From Enterocola sp045654205 (lineage in GTDB: Bacteria > Bacteroidota > Bacteroidia > Bacteroidales > Paludibacteraceae): a DNA stretch of 64,000 nt. The notes beneath the pieces were generated by a model. It ran no database searches and was not told where the DNA came from. It was given only the letters and a program-made list of their open reading frames with translations. The number at the start of each line of letters is the position of its first letter. Position 1 is the stretch's first letter. The stretch spans positions 32,019-96,018 of the forward strand of contig JAZOMZ010000025.1 in NCBI GenBank assembly GCA_045654205.1, written 5' to 3'. Below are positions 18,550 to 26,451 of this stretch, piece after piece. A program made the position numbers and the translations under genes.

Positions 18550-20064
18550 ATGGCAAAAAAAGCATTATTAATGATTTTAGATGGTTGGGGTATTGGCAAT
18601 AAAGGAAAAGCCGATGTTATTTTTAATACTCCAACTCCATATTGGGATAGCTTAATAGCAAATTATCCAAATTCACAACTAGCAGCTTCTGGCGAAAATG
18701 TTGGTCTTCCTGATGGACAAATGGGTAACTCAGAAGTGGGTCACTTAAATATTGGTGCAGGTCGAGTGGTTTACCAAGACTTAGTAAAAATCAACAAAGC
18801 ATGCCAAGATAATTCTATTCTACAAAATCCAGAAGTGGTGAAAGCATTTTCATACGCAAAAGAAAATGGTAAATCTGTTCACTTAATGGGCCTTGCTTCA
18901 AATGGTGGTGTGCATAGTTCATTTGATCACTTATTTAAACTATGTGATATTGCTAAACATTATGAAATAGAAAATACCTTTATTCACTGCTTTATGGATG
19001 GTCGTGATACAGACCCTAAGAGCGGTAAAGGTTTTATCGAACAATTAGATGCTCATACCAAAGCTTCTGCTGGTAAAATTGCTACAATCGTGGGTCGTTA
19101 TTATGCTATGGACCGTGACAAACGTTGGGAACGCGTGAAAGTGGCATACGACTTGCTTGTAAACGGTGTTGGCGAAGCTGCAACTGATATGGTGGCTGCT
19201 GTGGCTAAATCATATGAAGAAGGAGTTACCGACGAATTTATCAAACCAGTTGTTAATGCAAATGTTGATGGTAAAATTAAAGAAGGTGACGTAGTTATTT
19301 TCTTCAACTATCGTAACGACCGTGCAAAAGAATTAACAATAGTACTTACTCAACAAGATATGCCAGAGGCAGGAATGAATACTATCCCTGGTCTACAATA
19401 TTATTGTATGACTCCATATGATGCTTCATTTACTGGTGTTAATATCTTGTTCGACAAAGAAAATGTTCAAAATACTCTAGGTGAATATCTTTCTTCTCTA
19501 GGTAAAAAACAATTACACATTGCAGAAACAGAAAAATATGCTCACGTAACATTCTTCTTCAATGGTGGTAGAGAAACTCCATACGAAGGTGAAGATCGTG
19601 TACTTATCAATTCTCCTAAAGTGGCTACATACGACCTTAAACCAGAAATGAGTGCGTATGAAGTGAAAGATGCATTAGTTGCAGAAATTAATAAAAATGT
19701 ATATGACTTCATTGTTGTGAACTATGCAAATGGTGATATGGTTGGTCACACAGGTGTTTATGAGGCTATTGAAAAAGCAGTAGTTGCTGTAGATAAATGT
19801 GTAGAAGAAACTGTTGAGGCTGCAAAAGCTAACGGTTATGAAGTTATCATTATTGCCGATCACGGTAATGCAGACAATGCTGTCAATGAAGATGATAGCC
19901 CAAATACAGCTCACTCATTGAATCCAGTTCCTTGTGTTTATGTAACAGAAAATAAAGAAGCTAAGGTTAGCGATGGTATTTTAGCTGACGTAGCACCTTC
20001 TATTTTAAGCATTATGGGCTTGGAACAACCAAAAGAAATGACCGGAAAAAATTTATTAGGATAA
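18550..20064 (+). CDS. gpmI: 2,3-bisphosphoglycerate-independent phosphoglycerate mutase
   Basis: A 504-residue glycolytic enzyme that interconverts 3- and 2-phosphoglycerate with a Mn-bound phosphoserine intermediate. Motifs are LMILDGWGIG (metal Asp), the nucleophile Ser in QMGNSEVGHLNIGAG, DGRDTDPKSG, GRYYAMDRDKRW and the metal-binding IIADHGNADN. It is full length. It has its own promoter and is probably monocistronic, since rpmH has a separate promoter. Confidence 0.97.
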   Translation: MAKKALLMILDGWGIGNKGKADVIFNTPTPYWDSLIANYPNSQLAASGENVGLPDGQMGNSEVGHLNIGAGRVVYQDLVKINKACQDNSILQNPEVVKAFSYAKENGKSVHLMGLASNGGVHSSFDHLFKLCDIAKHYEIENTFIHCFMDGRDTDPKSGKGFIEQLDAHTKASAGKIATIVGRYYAMDRDKRWERVKVAYDLLVNGVGEAATDMVAAVAKSYEEGVTDEFIKPVVNANVDGKIKEGDVVIFFNYRNDRAKELTIVLTQQDMPEAGMNTIPGLQYYCMTPYDASFTGVNILFDKENVQNTLGEYLSSLGKKQLHIAETEKYAHVTFFFNGGRETPYEGEDRVLINSPKVATYDLKPEMSAYEVKDALVAEINKNVYDFIVVNYANGDMVGHTGVYEAIEKAVVAVDKCVEETVEAAKANGYEVIIIADHGNADNAVNEDDSPNTAHSLNPVPCVYVTENKEAKVSDGILADVAPSILSIMGLEQPKEMTGKNLLG

Positions 20065-20080
20065 AAACTTGCAAATTATT

Positions 20081-20110
20081 TTGTAGTTAAGAAAAATATT
20101 TTTACCTTTG
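20081..20110 (+). promoter_or_regulatory. Promoter for rpmH
   Basis: TTG (20081-20083) is followed after 19 bp by TACCTTTG (20103-20110). The rpmH start codon is 47 nt downstream. Confidence 0.75.
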
Positions 20111-20157
20111 CAGTCCGAATATTGTAAAAGAAATAAAAAAGTAAAAATATAATCCTT

Positions 20158-20316
20158 ATGAAACGTACATTTCAACCTTCTAACAGAAAGAGAGCAAACA
20201 AACACGGTTTCCGTGAAAGAATGGCAACAGCTAATGGCCGTAGAGTATTAGCAGCACGCCGCGCTAAAGGCAGAAAAAAATTAACAGTATCTGACGAAGC
20301 TGCTCTAAGAAGATAA
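20158..20316 (+). CDS. rpmH: 50S ribosomal protein L34
   Basis: A 52-residue protein, MKRTFQPSNRKRANKHGFRE at its start, with the family pattern RMATANGRRVLAARRAKGRKKL. This is the complete bL34. In many bacteria rpmH sits beside rnpA near oriC; here it stands alone between gpmI and cstA, with its own promoter and terminator. Confidence 0.97.
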   Translation: MKRTFQPSNRKRANKHGFRERMATANGRRVLAARRAKGRKKLTVSDEAALRR

Positions 20317-20337
20317 TTAGAATCTGAAAAAATAAAA

Positions 20338-20368
20338 GGACTGCATATTTAAATATGCGGTCTTTTTT
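20338..20368 (+). terminator. Terminator after rpmH
   Basis: GGACTGCATATTTAAATATGCGGTC folds as a hairpin with a central TTTAAA and one G-T pair, followed by a run of T. It ends only 14 bp before the cstA start codon, so either cstA depends on read-through or this hairpin works as an attenuator. Confidence 0.8.
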
Positions 20369-20382
20369 ATTATAATAGTATT

Positions 20383-21798
20383 ATGATAACATTTTTAATC
20401 TGTTTTGTGATTCTGGTAGTAGCATACTTTACTTACGGAAAGTTTGTAGAGAATATTATGCAACCAGATGCAGATAGAAAAACTCCTGCTTATACGATGA
20501 ATGATGGCGTAGATTATGTGCCTATGCCAGCTTGGAAGATGTTTATGATTCAGTTTCTAAACATTGCAGGCCTTGGACCTATCTTTGGGGCTATAATGGG
20601 TGCAAAATTTGGTGTCTCTGCATATATTTGGATTGTGGTAGGTTGTATTTTTGCAGGTGCAACACACGACTATATAGCAGGCATGCTGTCGTTGAGACAT
20701 GATGGCGAAAGTCTTCCAGAGTTGATAGGTATATATCTAGGTAAGGGAGTGATGAACTTTGTGAGAGTGTTCTCTCTTTTGCTTATGATATTGGTAGGTG
20801 CGGTGTTTACTAGCGGACCTGCAGGATTGTTGCAAAACCTAACAGGAATGGAGTCGATGTGGTGGATATTAATTATCTTTTCCTATTATTTGTTGGCATC
20901 TATGCTTCCAATAGACAAACTTATAGGTAAAGTTTATCCTATATTTGCTTTTGCTCTTATATTTATGGCTATAGGTGTTTTGACTCAATTGTTTGTGCAA
21001 TGGCCTACACTTCCAGAAATATGGGATGGGGTGGCAAATACACATCCAAAAGCAGATAGTGTACCTATATTCCCAATGCTATTTATAAGCATAGCTTGTG
21101 GAGCTATATCTGGTTTTCATGCAACTCAGTCTCCTATGATGGCACGTTGTATGACAAACGAAAAACAAGGACGTCCTATTTTCTATGGTGCTATGATTGT
21201 GGAGGGTATAGTGGCTTTAATTTGGGCTGCGGCTGCGAATTATTTCTTTCAAGAGCATGGAATGGCAGAAAATAATGCAGCTGTGGTAGTAAATGATATT
21301 ACTAATCATTGGTTAGGTAAGTTTGGTGCTGTACTTGCTATTTTGGGTGTGATTTTTGCACCTATTACCTCTGGAGATACCGCATTGCGTTCTGCAAGAC
21401 TTATTGTGGCAGATATGTTTAAAATGCAACAAGAGAAAATATCAAAAAGATTGGTTATTTGTATTCCACTATTTGTAGTTACAGGATTAATCTTGTGGTA
21501 TAGCTTAACTGACGCCGAAGGTTTTAATGTGATCTGGCGCTATTTTGCGTGGTCGAACCAAGCACTTTCTGTGTTTACACTATGGGCTGCTACTGTGTTT
21601 TTATATACATTTAAAAGAAAATATGTAGCCGTGACGCTGATACCTGCAATATTAATGACCCTGGTAACAACTTCTTATATTCTAATAGCTCCAGAAGGTT
21701 TGCGTTTGCCATACAATGTAGGGCTGATAATTGCTTCTGTGGTGGCTTTAGCGTTAATTGGGATTTTTATATACAAAACTAGAAAATTAAATAAATAA
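20383..21798 (+). CDS. cstA: Carbon starvation protein CstA family transporter
   Basis: A 471-residue multi-pass membrane protein of the CstA family. It has about 12 hydrophobic segments and the family sequences LNIAGLGPIFGAIMGAKFG and GFHATQSPMMARCM. E. coli CstA and its relatives import peptides and pyruvate; this version is shorter than the 701-residue E. coli protein but normal for Bacteroidota. It is followed after 4 bp by an aminopeptidase gene, which fits peptide uptake and breakdown. Confidence 0.9.
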   Translation: MITFLICFVILVVAYFTYGKFVENIMQPDADRKTPAYTMNDGVDYVPMPAWKMFMIQFLNIAGLGPIFGAIMGAKFGVSAYIWIVVGCIFAGATHDYIAGMLSLRHDGESLPELIGIYLGKGVMNFVRVFSLLLMILVGAVFTSGPAGLLQNLTGMESMWWILIIFSYYLLASMLPIDKLIGKVYPIFAFALIFMAIGVLTQLFVQWPTLPEIWDGVANTHPKADSVPIFPMLFISIACGAISGFHATQSPMMARCMTNEKQGRPIFYGAMIVEGIVALIWAAAANYFFQEHGMAENNAAVVVNDITNHWLGKFGAVLAILGVIFAPITSGDTALRSARLIVADMFKMQQEKISKRLVICIPLFVVTGLILWYSLTDAEGFNVIWRYFAWSNQALSVFTLWAATVFLYTFKRKYVAVTLIPAILMTLVTTSYILIAPEGLRLPYNVGLIIASVVALALIGIFIYKTRKLNK

Positions 21799-21802
21799 AA
21801 TT

Positions 21803-23158
21803 ATGTTATACGAACCAAAGCATGTAGCCTTGTGTATGGACGAGGCTGAAAGAAAAATAGCTTTAGAGTTTTCTGAAGGTTATAAAGAGTTTTTGAATGT
21901 GGCAAAAACAGAACGCGAGTCTGCTGCATACGCAGTGAGAGTGGCTGAAGCTGCAGGTTACAAACCATATACTTGGGGACAAGCACTAAAAGCAGGTGAT
22001 AAAGTTTATTATCTAAACAGAAATAAATCTGTGATCTTAGCAGTAATTGGTACTGAAGATATTGCAAAAGGTGTAAACATTATGGCAGCTCACATAGATA
22101 CTTGCCGTTTGGACCTAAAACAAAATCCACTTTACGAAAGCAATGAAATTGCTTATTTTAAGACTCACTATTATGGTGGTATTAAGAAATATCAATGGGT
22201 GGCAATTCCACTTTCATTGCATGGTGTGGTGATTTTGTCTAATGGTGAAAAACATGAAATATGCATAGGTGAAGATGAAAACGACCCAGTATTTTATGTA
22301 ACAGACCTACTTCCACACCTTGCACAAGACCAAATGAAACGTGCTGCAAATGAAATTATTAAAGGTGAAGAACTAAATATTCTTGTAGGCTCTCTTCCGC
22401 TAGAAGGTACAGAGAAAAACGCTGTGAAAATGCAAGTGCTTAAACTTCTAAACGATAAATATGGTTGGTGCGAAAAAGACTTCTTGTCTGCAGAACTAGA
22501 AGCTGTTCCTGCGCTTAAAGCAAAAGACGTAGGCCTAGACCGCAGTATGATTGGTGCGTATGGTCACGACGATAGAGTTTGTTCATACACAGCACTTCAA
22601 GCGATGCTTGAACTTGAGAATCCTACTCGCACTGCAATTTTGGTGTTAGCCGACAAGGAAGAAATTGGTAGCATGGGTAATACTGGTCTTGAGTCTGCAT
22701 ATATGCGTTATTTCATTGAAGATATTTCTGAAACTCTAGGTGCAAAACCTCGCGTGGTATTCTCAAATTCTCAATGTCTTTCTGCCGACGTAAACTCTGC
22801 ATACGACCCAACTTTCCCAGACGTATTTGAAGCAGCAAACTCTTCATTTATGAATCGTGGTGTGGTTATTACCAAATTTACTGGTGCTAGAGGTAAGAGT
22901 GGTTCTTCTGATGCTAATGCAGAATTTATAGCTGGTCTTCACTCTAAACTTGATAAAAACAACGTGGTTTGGCAAACTGGCGAACTAGGTAGAGTAGATT
23001 TAGGTGGTGGTGGCACCGTGGCTGCTTATATTGCAAACCTAAACGTAGATGTAGTTGACGTGGGCGTGCCTGTGCTTTCTATGCATGCGCCATACGAGGT
23101 GGTATCGAAGATGGATGTGTATATGACATATCGCGCATTTAAAACATTTGTGCAATGA
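21803..23158 (+). CDS. M18 family aminopeptidase
   Basis: A 451-residue zinc aminopeptidase of family M18 (aspartyl aminopeptidase/ApeB type). Metal-site motifs are MAAHIDTCRLD (His and Asp), YGHDDRVCSYTAL (Asp), ADKEEIGSMGNTG (catalytic and metal Glu) and LSMHAPYEVVSKMD (His). No signal peptide is present, so it acts in the cytoplasm. Its stop overlaps the start of mtnN (ATGA), and it sits in the cstA-M18-mtnN-rsmE cluster. Confidence 0.92.
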   Translation: MLYEPKHVALCMDEAERKIALEFSEGYKEFLNVAKTERESAAYAVRVAEAAGYKPYTWGQALKAGDKVYYLNRNKSVILAVIGTEDIAKGVNIMAAHIDTCRLDLKQNPLYESNEIAYFKTHYYGGIKKYQWVAIPLSLHGVVILSNGEKHEICIGEDENDPVFYVTDLLPHLAQDQMKRAANEIIKGEELNILVGSLPLEGTEKNAVKMQVLKLLNDKYGWCEKDFLSAELEAVPALKAKDVGLDRSMIGAYGHDDRVCSYTALQAMLELENPTRTAILVLADKEEIGSMGNTGLESAYMRYFIEDISETLGAKPRVVFSNSQCLSADVNSAYDPTFPDVFEAANSSFMNRGVVITKFTGARGKSGSSDANAEFIAGLHSKLDKNNVVWQTGELGRVDLGGGGTVAAYIANLNVDVVDVGVPVLSMHAPYEVVSKMDVYMTYRAFKTFVQ

Positions 23159-23790
23159 AAATAGGTATTATCGTAGCGATGGGGAAGGAGTATGAATTAC
23201 TTCAAGGAATAAACTTCCCTCAGCATGAAATAAAACTAGTTCGTAGCGGGATAGGCAAGGTAAATGCTGCCATCTCTGCTATAGAACTTATAAACGACTT
23301 TAATCCAGACCTAGTAATTAATAGTGGTGTGGCAGGTGGTATAGATACTTGCCTAAATGTAGCCGACTTGGTTATTGGTACTGAAACTTGCTATCACGAC
23401 TTTTATGCAGGTGAGGTGTCTGACCATTTAAAAGAACTTGGTTTTGAGAAGTTTATCTCTGGTGACGAAAAGGTAGTTGAGGTGGTAAAAACGTTAGCTG
23501 AAGGTAGAAAAGATGTGAAATTTGGTCTTGGATGTACTGGCGACCAATTTATTACTACAAAAGAAGAACTTTTCAAGATAAAAGAGAACTATCCTGAGGC
23601 TCTTTTTGTGGATATGGAGTCTAACTCTATAGCTCATGTGTGCGCGAAAATGAATAAACCATTTGTGAGTTTGCGTATAATAAGCGATACTCCATGGGTG
23701 GAAGACCATGCAGAGCAATATGCATCTTTCTGGACAGATGCTCCACAAAAGAATTTTGAATTATTAAAATCAATCTTACAAGCTTTATAG
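23155..23790 (+). CDS. mtnN: 5'-methylthioadenosine/S-adenosylhomocysteine nucleosidase
   Basis: A 211-residue nucleosidase that cleaves adenine from MTA and SAH in methionine salvage. It begins MKIGIIVAMGKEYELL (catalytic Glu), with SGVAGGID, FVDMESNSIAHVC (substrate-binding Met-Glu) and the catalytic Asp in RIISDTPWV. It is slightly shorter than the 232-residue E. coli enzyme but contains all motifs. It overlaps the upstream M18 gene by 4 bp. Confidence 0.93.
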   Translation: MKIGIIVAMGKEYELLQGINFPQHEIKLVRSGIGKVNAAISAIELINDFNPDLVINSGVAGGIDTCLNVADLVIGTETCYHDFYAGEVSDHLKELGFEKFISGDEKVVEVVKTLAEGRKDVKFGLGCTGDQFITTKEELFKIKENYPEALFVDMESNSIAHVCAKMNKPFVSLRIISDTPWVEDHAEQYASFWTDAPQKNFELLKSILQAL

Positions 23791-23792
23791 TT

Positions 23793-24497
23793 ATGCATCA
23801 ATTTTATGCCCCAGATATAGAGAAAAATCCAGTGCTTCCTGCAGAAGAGTCGCATCATGCTGTAAGGGTGTTGCGTTTGCAAGCAGGGGATTCTGTCTTG
23901 GTGTTGGATGGTAAGGGGAAAACATTTTTGGCTACTATTTCGGTGGCAGATTCAAAAGCATGTATGCTAAATTCTTTGCAGCTCCAAAAAGAATCTAAAA
24001 GTAGGGGCTATAGACTACACATTGCTATAGCTCCTACCAAAAATATGGATCGTTTGGAATGGTTTGTAGAAAAGGCAGCAGAGATAGGCATTGATGAAAT
24101 TAGTCCTATTTTCTGTAGATTTTCTGAAAGAAAAGTGCTTAAGAATGAGCGACTTGAAAAAATTCTTGTATCTGCTATGAAGCAATCTATTCAGCCTTTT
24201 TTGACCAAATTGAACGAGCCTCAAAGCATAAAAGACTTCCTAAAAAATGCTACTGCAGACCAAAAATTTATAGCACATTGCCATGAGGCAGATAAGAAAC
24301 TGCTTTCTCGCACTGTGGAGGCTGGCAAAGAAGTACTTATTTTAATTGGACCAGAGGGTGATTTCTCTGAAGAAGAAGTACAGCTTGCCATGGAGAAAGG
24401 CTTTATTCCAGTAAGCTTAGGTGAAAACAGACTCAGAGTAGAAACCGCCGCCCTATATTCTTGCGCCACAGTTGCGTTAATTAATGAGCTAATATAA
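23793..24497 (+). CDS. rsmE: 16S rRNA (uracil(1498)-N3)-methyltransferase RsmE
   Basis: A 234-residue SPOUT methyltransferase. An N-terminal PUA-like domain (EESHHAVRVLRLQAGDSV) precedes the knotted SAM-binding domain with IGPEGDFSEEEV and LGENRLRVETAALYS, both diagnostic of RsmE. It methylates U1498 in the 30S decoding centre. It lies 2 bp after mtnN. Its last 9 bp overlap the end of the convergent dnaX reading frame. Confidence 0.95.
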   Translation: MHQFYAPDIEKNPVLPAEESHHAVRVLRLQAGDSVLVLDGKGKTFLATISVADSKACMLNSLQLQKESKSRGYRLHIAIAPTKNMDRLEWFVEKAAEIGIDEISPIFCRFSERKVLKNERLEKILVSAMKQSIQPFLTKLNEPQSIKDFLKNATADQKFIAHCHEADKKLLSRTVEAGKEVLILIGPEGDFSEEEVQLAMEKGFIPVSLGENRLRVETAALYSCATVALINELI

Positions 24498-25118
24498 TTT
24501 TAACTTCCACTCCTTGAACATAGTCATAAGTTGTGGATTCTTCTCATTCATTAGTCTTGCTTTCTCTTTGGCTGTGAGGCTGAGGTTGTTTGCTGCAGAT
24601 TTATCAAGATTTATAACAACATTTATGTAATCGTTCTTTACGTCGTTGCATAAGTGTTGTTTTAGTAAATCCATGTTTTCTTGTAGTTTGTGTTCTACAA
24701 TACTACTGGTAACGGTAACTTTTACTTCTGTACCGTTTATTTCTGGCTCTTTACTGAAAATATAGTGAATATCAGGTAGTTGTGGTATTCTTTTTGAGAA
24801 TGTTAGCCAAGAAGCACCTAGCTGGTCTGCTGTGAAGGTGTTGTTTCTTAAGTTTTGGTTTTGGGCATTGTTGTCTTCTGCACCTGCGTTTCTGCCAAGC
24901 AAAAGTTTGCTTAATTTTCCTTTGTTGTCACTATTTATAATAGTGGTTTTCTTTGGTGGAGCAGGGGCTTCCTCTGCTTTTGGCATTGGAACTGTAGGCA
25001 TAGGTTTTGGTTGCGCAGATTGAGTCTGTGCTTGTTGGGTTGCTACAGCATTTACAGTAAAGAATGGTAGAATAGCAGATTTGTTATTTTTCTTCCTTAG
25101 GAATTTACTTTTTTTTTT
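24489..25118 (-). CDS. dnaX: DnaX tau-specific C-terminal region (read by -1 frameshift)
   Basis: This frame continues the DNA polymerase III gamma/tau gene after the A10 run at 25109-25118. It starts in the -1 frame with KKKSKFLRKKNNK, continues through a Gln/Pro/Ala-rich linker, and ends in a conserved DnaX tail (ARLMNEKNPQLMTMFKEWKL). There is no credible start codon or promoter of its own. Joined to the upstream frame it gives a 573-residue tau, a normal length for Bacteroidota. The tail would bind the polymerase core and helicase. A sequencing or assembly indel in the homopolymer is the main alternative. Confidence 0.8.
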   Translation of the reverse strand, partial: KKKSKFLRKKNNKSAILPFFTVNAVATQQAQTQSAQPKPMPTVPMPKAEEAPAPPKKTTIINSDNKGKLSKLLLGRNAGAEDNNAQNQNLRNNTFTADQLGASWLTFSKRIPQLPDIHYIFSKEPEINGTEVKVTVTSSIVEHKLQENMDLLKQHLCNDVKNDYINVVINLDKSAANNLSLTAKEKARLMNEKNPQLMTMFKEWKLKLY

Positions 25119-26209
25119 ACATCCATAAGTTGACACATACGGATGATAAGAAGTTCTAGTAGGAGTCTCTTGTTTTTGCTTTGTTTGTATTCAAGCTCAG
25201 CTTGGTTACAAAGTTCTAGTGCGTCAAGAAGGAAATCTTGAGGAATAATTTCTGCTTGTTTTAAGTATCTTTCTCTTATGCCTGCACCCACGTTAAGCAA
25301 ACTAGCTGTTTCTGGATTTTTACTTACAAGTAGGTCACGGGTGTGTTCTAGCATACCAGATATGATATTGCCTACTTCAAAACCTTTGTTCAAAATTTCG
25401 TTTACTAGGATAAGCGCAGGAGAAATCTGCATATCAAAGCAGTTTTGAGTTAGTTTGAAGTAGTAGTCGTAGTCTAGAATGTTTAGGTTTTCTACTACGT
25501 TTTTGTATGTGATGTTTTTACCGCAGAAACTTACTACTTGGTCGAAAGTAGAAAGAGCATCGCGCATACCACCGTCGGACTTCACTGCAATCACGTTTAG
25601 AGCGTCTTCTTCTGCAGTGATACCTTCTTTTTCAGCTATGCTTTTTAGATGATTTACAGTGTCGTTTACGCTAATGCGATTGAAATCATACACTTGGCAA
25701 CGAGAAAGAATAGTTGGAAGAATCTTGTTCTTTTCGGTAGTTGCAAGAATGAAAATAGCATATGAAGGTGGCTCTTCAAGTGTTTTAAGGAATGCGTTGA
25801 ACGCTGCTTGAGATAGCATGTGCACCTCGTCGATGATATATACGCTATACGAGCCCATTTGAGGTGGGATGCGTACTTGGTCTACAAGTTCACGTATGTT
25901 TTCTACGCTGTTGTTTGATGCAGCGTCTAGTTCGTGGATGTTGTATGAACGACCTTCGTTGAATGCGATACAAGATTCACATTTGTTGCAAGGCTCACTT
26001 GAAGTAGTGTCGGTGCAGTTGATAGCTTTTGCTAATATACGTGCAGTAGTGGTTTTTCCTACACCACGTGGACCGCAGAAAAGATATGCGTGAGCTATTT
26101 TTTTAGACTCAATGGCATTTTTTAGGGTAGTAACCAAAGAAGATTGACCCACAACCATATCAAAGGTGGTAGGACGATACTTTCTAGCTGATACTATAAA
26201 ATTTTCCAT
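25097..26209 (-). CDS. dnaX: DNA polymerase III subunit gamma (DnaX domains I-III)
   Basis: A 370-residue AAA+ clamp-loader subunit. Motifs are the Walker A GPRGVGKTTTARILAKA, the zinc-binding CxnCxxC set (CNKCESC), Walker B YIIDEVHMLS, and the sensor/SRC stretch LPTILSRCQVYDF. The ORF stops just after domain III, nine bases past an A10 run; the tau tail follows in the -1 frame. This mirrors the E. coli gamma/tau arrangement, in which the short product lacks domains IV-V. Confidence 0.95.
   Translation of the reverse strand: MENFIVSARKYRPTTFDMVVGQSSLVTTLKNAIESKKIAHAYLFCGPRGVGKTTTARILAKAINCTDTTSSEPCNKCESCIAFNEGRSYNIHELDAASNNSVENIRELVDQVRIPPQMGSYSVYIIDEVHMLSQAAFNAFLKTLEEPPSYAIFILATTEKNKILPTILSRCQVYDFNRISVNDTVNHLKSIAEKEGITAEEDALNVIAVKSDGGMRDALSTFDQVVSFCGKNITYKNVVENLNILDYDYYFKLTQNCFDMQISPALILVNEILNKGFEVGNIISGMLEHTRDLLVSKNPETASLLNVGAGIRERYLKQAEIIPQDFLLDALELCNQAELEYKQSKNKRLLLELLIIRMCQLMDVKKKVNS
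25109..25118 (-). promoter_or_regulatory. A10 slippery run in dnaX
   Basis: The minus-strand frame reads GTA AAA AAA AAA GTA AAT TCC TAA. Ten consecutive A residues allow -1 ribosomal slippage on A_AAA_AAA or transcriptional slippage. The 0-frame stop follows within four codons. A small TTCC-TAA-GGAA stem lies just downstream, too weak to count as a classical stimulator, and I see no clear upstream Shine-Dalgarno stimulator. Confidence 0.7.
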
Positions 26210-26235
26210 AGAGTCGTGCTTAATTTTTTGCTATC

Positions 26236-26265
26236 GCAAATGTAGTGATTTTTTTATTTATTGCA
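26236..26265 (-). promoter_or_regulatory. Promoter for dnaX
   Basis: On the minus strand TTG (26263-26265) is followed after 19 bp by TACATTTG (26236-26243). The dnaX start codon is 27 nt downstream of the -7 element. Confidence 0.75.
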
Positions 26266-26290
26266 AAAAAACATAAGAGAGATTTGTTAA

Positions 26291-26324
26291 CAAAAAAATC
26301 CGCAGTCGTGGTTGGCTGCGGATT
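26291..26324 (-). terminator. Terminator of the accessory lipoprotein operon
   Basis: The arms AATCCGCAG (26297-26305) and CTGCGGATT (26316-26324) form a hairpin, followed on the minus strand by a run of seven T. It stops transcription from the 26.4-30.2 kb genes before the dnaX promoter. Confidence 0.75.
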
Positions 26325-26332
26325 GGAGATGC

Positions 26333-26352
26333 GGACACTGCGCACAGTGTCC
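26333..26352. repeat. Short REP-like hairpin
   Basis: GGACACTG-CGCA-CAGTGTCC is a perfect 8-bp stem with a 4-nt loop and no T-tract of its own. It stands beside the terminator hairpin and looks like a dispersed palindromic repeat; copies elsewhere in the genome cannot be checked here. Confidence 0.4.
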
Positions 26353-26370
26353 CTACATTTTTTATAACAA

Positions 26371-26451
26371 TTATTTAATCATCACTTTAACAATGTCGTT
26401 TTCTATAGATACAAGGTAAACACCTGGTTGTAGACTGCCGTTGAATGATGT
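26371..26451 (-). pseudogene. Relic of a T9SS sorting domain after a stop codon
   Basis: Directly after the TAA stop of the FISUMP-domain ORF, and in the same frame, 26 codons read FNGSLQPGVYLVSIENDIVK plus a short Lys-ending tail, then TAA. This is the typical last part of a type A T9SS C-terminal domain (GVYLV...VKV.IK). No start codon precedes it. It is probably what remains of the 3' end of an older gene after recombination or acquisition of a stop. Confidence 0.7.
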
